Assembly (NCBI GenBank): GCA_964527795.1
Contig: CAZGOS010000139.1
Location: 1 to 8,189, forward strand
DNA length: 8,189 nt
Direction: 5' to 3'
Source: SMXL01 sp964527795
Lineage (GTDB): Bacteria > Bacteroidota > Rhodothermia > Rhodothermales > UBA10348
The notes beneath the pieces are model-generated. The model ran no database searches and was not told the DNA's origin. It saw nothing but the letters and a program-made list of their open reading frames with translations. The translations under genes were made by a program, and so were the position numbers. Shown here piece by piece: positions 5,568 to 8,189 of the stretch. Position 1 is the first letter of the stretch. Every line of letters starts with the position of its first letter.

Positions 5568-6296
5568 ATGGGGTTTATTCCAAAATACCGTCTTGCACGA
5601 ACCGTGTGGGGCCTGATGCTCGCTGTGTTTCTGATCGCTCCCTCTTCAGAAGGTTCGGCCCAGATTCCGCGTCGTACGCAGCACAACCTGCGCCCGCCCG
5701 AACTTAATGTCCAGTTCCATCGAGCGGAAACAGCATGGAAGAGCGGAAACAGCTTACTTGAAGCCAAGGCACGCATCGACCGGGTTATCGTTGCGCTACC
5801 CGATGATGTCGAAGCTCGAAAACTGAGGGCGGGCATCTATTTGTCCATGGAACAACCGCAGAACGCCCTTATTGATGCCCGCGCAGCCGCCCGCCTGGAT
5901 CCGTCCGATGGAGAAGCCCACCTCCTGGTCTGCGAAGCCGCCGTCCGCACGAATCAAAATAAACTGGCGTCCGGGGCGCTTTCTCTTTCGTCCGACCTGC
6001 TTCTGGGCCGACCGGATCTTCATATTCGCCTTTCGCAGTGCGCCGTTGATCTCGGTCAGTTGGACGACGCGGAAGCGTATGCTCGGATCGCACTGGCCGG
6101 GCATGACACGAGCGCAGCCGCCTATCTGCAACTCGCCCGCGTTTTCGTTTTTGCCCGGAAGATTCAGAAATCGCTCACTGTCCTGGAGAAAGGGCTGAAG
6201 CTGGGTCTTGTCAAACCCCGTCAAATTCGAGGAGATGACGACCTGAAGGAACTTGCCGAGTACGAAGAACTCTCGGCTCTCATGCGAAAGCGCTGA
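5568..6296 (+). CDS. exported TPR-repeat protein
   Basis: A 242-residue protein starting at the ATG at 5568. An in-frame TTG at 5511 exists but lies about at the predicted transcription start. The N-terminus KYRLARTVWGLMLAVFLIAPSSEGSAQ is a signal peptide: basic residues, a hydrophobic core at about 13-24, and likely cleavage after Ala31. No cysteine follows, so it is a periplasmic protein rather than a lipoprotein. The rest is helical repeats with TPR spacing: about 47-80, 83-114 (RAGIYLSMEQPQNALIDARAAARLDP region), 116-148 (degenerate), 150-181 (LSQCAVDLGQLDDAEAYARIAL region) and 184-213. A short acidic/Leu-rich tail typical of TPR proteins follows. TPR domains bind partner peptides; the partner here is unknown. 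It has its own promoter and converges on a lipoprotein gene, their stops being 9 bases apart. Confidence 0.85.
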   Translation: MGFIPKYRLARTVWGLMLAVFLIAPSSEGSAQIPRRTQHNLRPPELNVQFHRAETAWKSGNSLLEAKARIDRVIVALPDDVEARKLRAGIYLSMEQPQNALIDARAAARLDPSDGEAHLLVCEAAVRTNQNKLASGALSLSSDLLLGRPDLHIRLSQCAVDLGQLDDAEAYARIALAGHDTSAAAYLQLARVFVFARKIQKSLTVLEKGLKLGLVKPRQIRGDDDLKELAEYEELSALMRKR

Positions 6297-6305
6297 CGTC
6301 GACGA

Positions 6306-7103
6306 TCAGGGTACGGACAGGCTGCGAAAATCCGAAAACGTGGACACCGTTCTGATTTTATAGGTGCCGCGAAAAGGCATGCGGATCCTGGTCTGAAATC
6401 TGGTATTGTTCGGCAGAAATACACCGTCCGGCGCCGGACGCAAATCAACATAGAACGCACTTTCCTCCCGGAATAGGAGCGCCAGATCGATGCGTTCCAG
6501 GTACACGGCAACAAGAGCGTTCGTTTCCCGGTCGATGTATTGCCGAACGACGCGAATATTCAAACCGTCCCCGACTTCCGGCCTGACTTTTATCTCCACG
6601 ACCATCGCCTGTCTATCCCAGAGCAGCGTATCCGGAAGTATGCGATACGTGAATTTTTCGGCATTGCGTGGACTCCTGTAACCGATATCGTCCGGAAGAA
6701 CGTAGGGCACGAGATCAACAGGGTCCACATTTTCCACATTCTGCGAGACGAATCGATTGAAAAGGCCGAAATCGAACGTGCCGGCCGAATCCGCACGCTC
6801 CATACGCGAGACGCGCTGCGCGTCCGCACCTTCGACGCGAACGCTTACCTCATCGAACGCCAGTAAAAAATCATCGGCGTCGTATTGTTCGGTTCGCATA
6901 TAGCGCGTGTATTCGTAGTCGGACAGGCGACGAAATGCCGTCATAAAAAACGACCGGTCGGCATCTGCGAGCACCGTCAGTACAGAGTCCCGCATGGCAG
7001 CTTCTCCGTCGGACTGGATTACGCCGGCGCGATCTCCACACGCCGTGAGACCTGATGCGATCACGACGACCGGCAGAAACAGAAATGCTCTACGGCTCAC
7101 CAT
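6306..7103 (-). CDS. lipoprotein, possibly LolA/RseB-like beta-rich fold
   Basis: A 265-residue protein from the ATG at 7103-7101. A TTG at 7148 would add 15 residues before an already complete signal peptide. The signal is MVSRRAFLFLPVVVIASGLTAC, with lipobox LTAC and lipidated Cys22. The mature part has a helical stretch with a YEYTRYMRTEQY segment at about 62-73, then a long beta-rich region. In that region, DPVDLVPYVLPDD (about 126-138) is followed by KFTYRILPDTLLWDRQAMVVEIKVRPE. An RVVRQYIDRETNALVAVYLERID stretch comes next: a strand, an 'ID-x-ET-x-A-L' turn, then a strand. This order resembles the half-barrel of LolA/RseB-type proteins and the N-terminal part of DUF5686 proteins, but the match is impressionistic. 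It is probably an outer-membrane lipoprotein facing the periplasm. It diverges from the inositol-phosphatase gene across an 84-base spacer. Function unknown. Confidence 0.8.
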   Translation of the reverse strand: MVSRRAFLFLPVVVIASGLTACGDRAGVIQSDGEAAMRDSVLTVLADADRSFFMTAFRRLSDYEYTRYMRTEQYDADDFLLAFDEVSVRVEGADAQRVSRMERADSAGTFDFGLFNRFVSQNVENVDPVDLVPYVLPDDIGYRSPRNAEKFTYRILPDTLLWDRQAMVVEIKVRPEVGDGLNIRVVRQYIDRETNALVAVYLERIDLALLFREESAFYVDLRPAPDGVFLPNNTRFQTRIRMPFRGTYKIRTVSTFSDFRSLSVP

Positions 7104-7131
7104 GCGCTGAACAAAAAGTAGATGAGTGCGG

Positions 7132-7141
7132 TTTATATATG
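7132..7141. promoter_or_regulatory. shared A/T-rich -10 region of divergent lipoprotein / IMPase genes
   Basis: TTTATATATG forms the only A/T-rich patch in the 84-base divergent spacer. On the minus strand it reads TATATAAA, a fair -10 about 30 bases before the lipoprotein ATG. On the plus strand TATATATG resembles the Bacteroidota -7 element TAnnTTTG (7 of 8) and lies about 50 bases before the phosphatase ATG. No matching -35/-33 element is convincing on either strand. Confidence 0.35.
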
Positions 7142-7187
7142 TTTCCAAGATACAACAACCACGCGCTCATGATCGGCGCGATACGCC

Positions 7188-8027
7188 ATGCAAACCGACA
7201 CCTCCCGCGATATATCACTGTACGAAAAGGCCCGGGAAACAGCGGAACGAGCAGCGCGTCTCGCGGGTGAATTGATCCGGTCCGTTGCGGGCACGGTGCG
7301 TCCGGACGACATTCGAGACAAAGGCATTCACGATATCGTTACGAAAACGGACGAAGAGGCGCAGCGCCTGATCATCGAAACCATCCGGGCGTCGTTTCCG
7401 GATCATCGCATGCTTGCCGAAGAGGAACTCGGTCCGAGCTCCTCTGAATCCGAAAACTCCGATTTTCAGTGGATTATCGATCCCATCGACGGCACGACGA
7501 ACTTCACGAGAGGTATTCCGCCCTATGCCGTATCCATCGCACTCGCTCACGAGAACCGCCTTGTTCTGGGGGTGGTCTACGACGTGTCTCACGACGACAT
7601 GTATTCAGCCGTTACCGGAACGGGTTTATCCGTGAACGGCTCGCCGGCTCGCGTCTCAGAAACGCCCGATCTCTCCGAAGCCCTCATAACGACCGGATTC
7701 CCGTACCGCGCATTTGCGCATGTCGACCTTTACCTGATGATTTTGAAGCAGTTCATGAAAGCAGCGCGAGGCCTCAGGCGACCCGGATCCGCGGCGGTTG
7801 ATCTGGCCTGGGTGGCCAGCGGTAGATTCGACGGTTTCTATGAGACCGGCCTGAAGCCGTGGGATGTGGCGGCAGGAATCGTCCTGGTACGTGAAGGCGG
7901 AGGCCGGATCTCCGATTATCGAGGAAATCCAAACCCGGCTTTCGACCAACAAATTGTAGCCTCGAACGCTCTCGTGCACGACGAGATGCTCGATATCCTC
8001 ACGCCCATGCAGGTCATCTGCGACTGA
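7188..8027 (+). CDS. suhB: inositol monophosphatase family protein
   Basis: A 279-residue member of the Mg2+-dependent inositol monophosphatase family, close to the normal length of about 265. It hydrolyses myo-inositol phosphates or related sugar/nucleotide phosphates. Motifs: KTDEEAQ (53-59); AEEE (77-80), with Glu78 as metal ligand; the signature WIIDPIDGTTNF (95-106), giving metal ligands Asp98 and Asp101; LRRPGSAAVDLAWVASGRFDGFYE (196-219), including the substrate-binding GSAA; and KPWDVAAG (223-230), with the third-site Asp226. All catalytic residues are present. The family also contains CysQ-like and fructose-bisphosphatase-like enzymes and E. coli SuhB, which has an RNA-polymerase role, so the exact substrate and the suhB symbol are tentative. 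The start is ATG 7188, with no Shine-Dalgarno. No signal peptide; cytoplasmic. It converges on a partial minus-strand gene 54 bases away. Confidence 0.93.
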   Translation: MQTDTSRDISLYEKARETAERAARLAGELIRSVAGTVRPDDIRDKGIHDIVTKTDEEAQRLIIETIRASFPDHRMLAEEELGPSSSESENSDFQWIIDPIDGTTNFTRGIPPYAVSIALAHENRLVLGVVYDVSHDDMYSAVTGTGLSVNGSPARVSETPDLSEALITTGFPYRAFAHVDLYLMILKQFMKAARGLRRPGSAAVDLAWVASGRFDGFYETGLKPWDVAAGIVLVREGGGRISDYRGNPNPAFDQQIVASNALVHDEMLDILTPMQVICD

Positions 8028-8081
8028 AAAGCCGTCATGCCCGTCATTTCGCGGCGAGAGCCGGCTACGACGTAACCGGGT

Positions 8082-8189
8082 TCAGTCGAAGCTTCCGACC
8101 GGCTCGTCTACCGATACCTCGCGCGGCGCGGCGCTCTTCACGTACATCTCCAACCAGCGGTAGGTCTCCCACATCGTATGCATGACCGA
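8082..8189 (-). CDS. C-terminal fragment of an unidentified protein (cut by window edge)
   Basis: An open frame of 35 codons enters from the right edge and ends with TGA at 8084-8082. The visible residues include MWETYRWLEMYVKS followed by a charged tail AAPREVSVDEPVGSFD. The aromatic helix then acidic tail looks like a genuine protein end, and the neighbouring gene converges on it with a 54-base gap. I cannot assign a family. It is too short to be certain it is coding; the Met codons inside the fragment could even be the start of a very small protein. Confidence 0.55.
   Translation of the reverse strand, partial: SVMHTMWETYRWLEMYVKSAAPREVSVDEPVGSFD

Noticed and set aside
1..8189. A novel defence, mobile or biosynthetic system
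   Set aside because: All sizeable genes belong to housekeeping families or are simple envelope proteins. There are no direct repeats, integrase, transposase, nuclease, reverse transcriptase or array, and no compositional break is apparent by eye.

Overview
The window looks like an ordinary housekeeping stretch of chromosome from a Gram-negative bacterium with moderately high GC. It is most likely from the Bacteroidota / Rhodothermota side of the tree. Reasons: a 31-residue, almost entirely basic AURKAIP1/COX24-type (bS22/mS38-like) ribosomal protein of the kind found in Bacteroidota; two signal-peptidase-II lipoproteins; mostly weak or absent Shine-Dalgarno sequences; and Bacteroidota-style versions of the alpha/beta hydrolase, YaaA and CoaX proteins. 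This placement is inference from protein style, not from a marker gene. There is no tRNA, rRNA, CRISPR array, insertion sequence or phage gene.

Layout: (1) minus strand, 21-1394: a small lipoprotein of unknown function and an alpha/beta hydrolase with a complete catalytic triad. (2) Intergenic 1395-1649: a palindrome, then the promoter and leader hairpin of the next gene. (3) Plus strand, 1571-1816: a compact self-contained cassette with a promoter, a 5' stem-loop, a GGAGG Shine-Dalgarno, a 31-codon basic ribosomal-type protein and a textbook intrinsic terminator. (4) Plus strand, 1850-3775: a TATAAT box, a YtxH-type single-pass membrane protein, a YaaA peroxide-stress protein and uridine kinase, probably one transcript. 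(5) Minus strand, 3814-5426: birA and coaX overlapping by 4 bases, an operon for protein biotinylation and CoA synthesis. (6) Plus strand, 5568-6296: an exported TPR protein behind a TGnTATAAT extended -10 box. (7) Minus strand, 6306-7103: a second lipoprotein, possibly LolA/RseB-like. (8) Plus strand, 7188-8027: an inositol-monophosphatase-family enzyme. (9) Minus strand, 8082 to the window edge: the C-terminus of an unidentified protein.

The genes do not form a single pathway. BirA and CoaX both supply cofactors used in fatty-acid synthesis (biotin on acetyl-CoA carboxylase, CoA/ACP phosphopantetheine). Udk is pyrimidine salvage, YaaA is iron/oxidative stress, and the lipoproteins and TPR protein act in the envelope. 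Strand switches are frequent and convergent junctions are tight (38, 9 and 54 bases), with only one convincing intrinsic terminator. I found no evidence of a novel multi-gene system. The most interesting item is the 31-aa ribosomal-protein cassette with its strong Shine-Dalgarno and leader hairpin.
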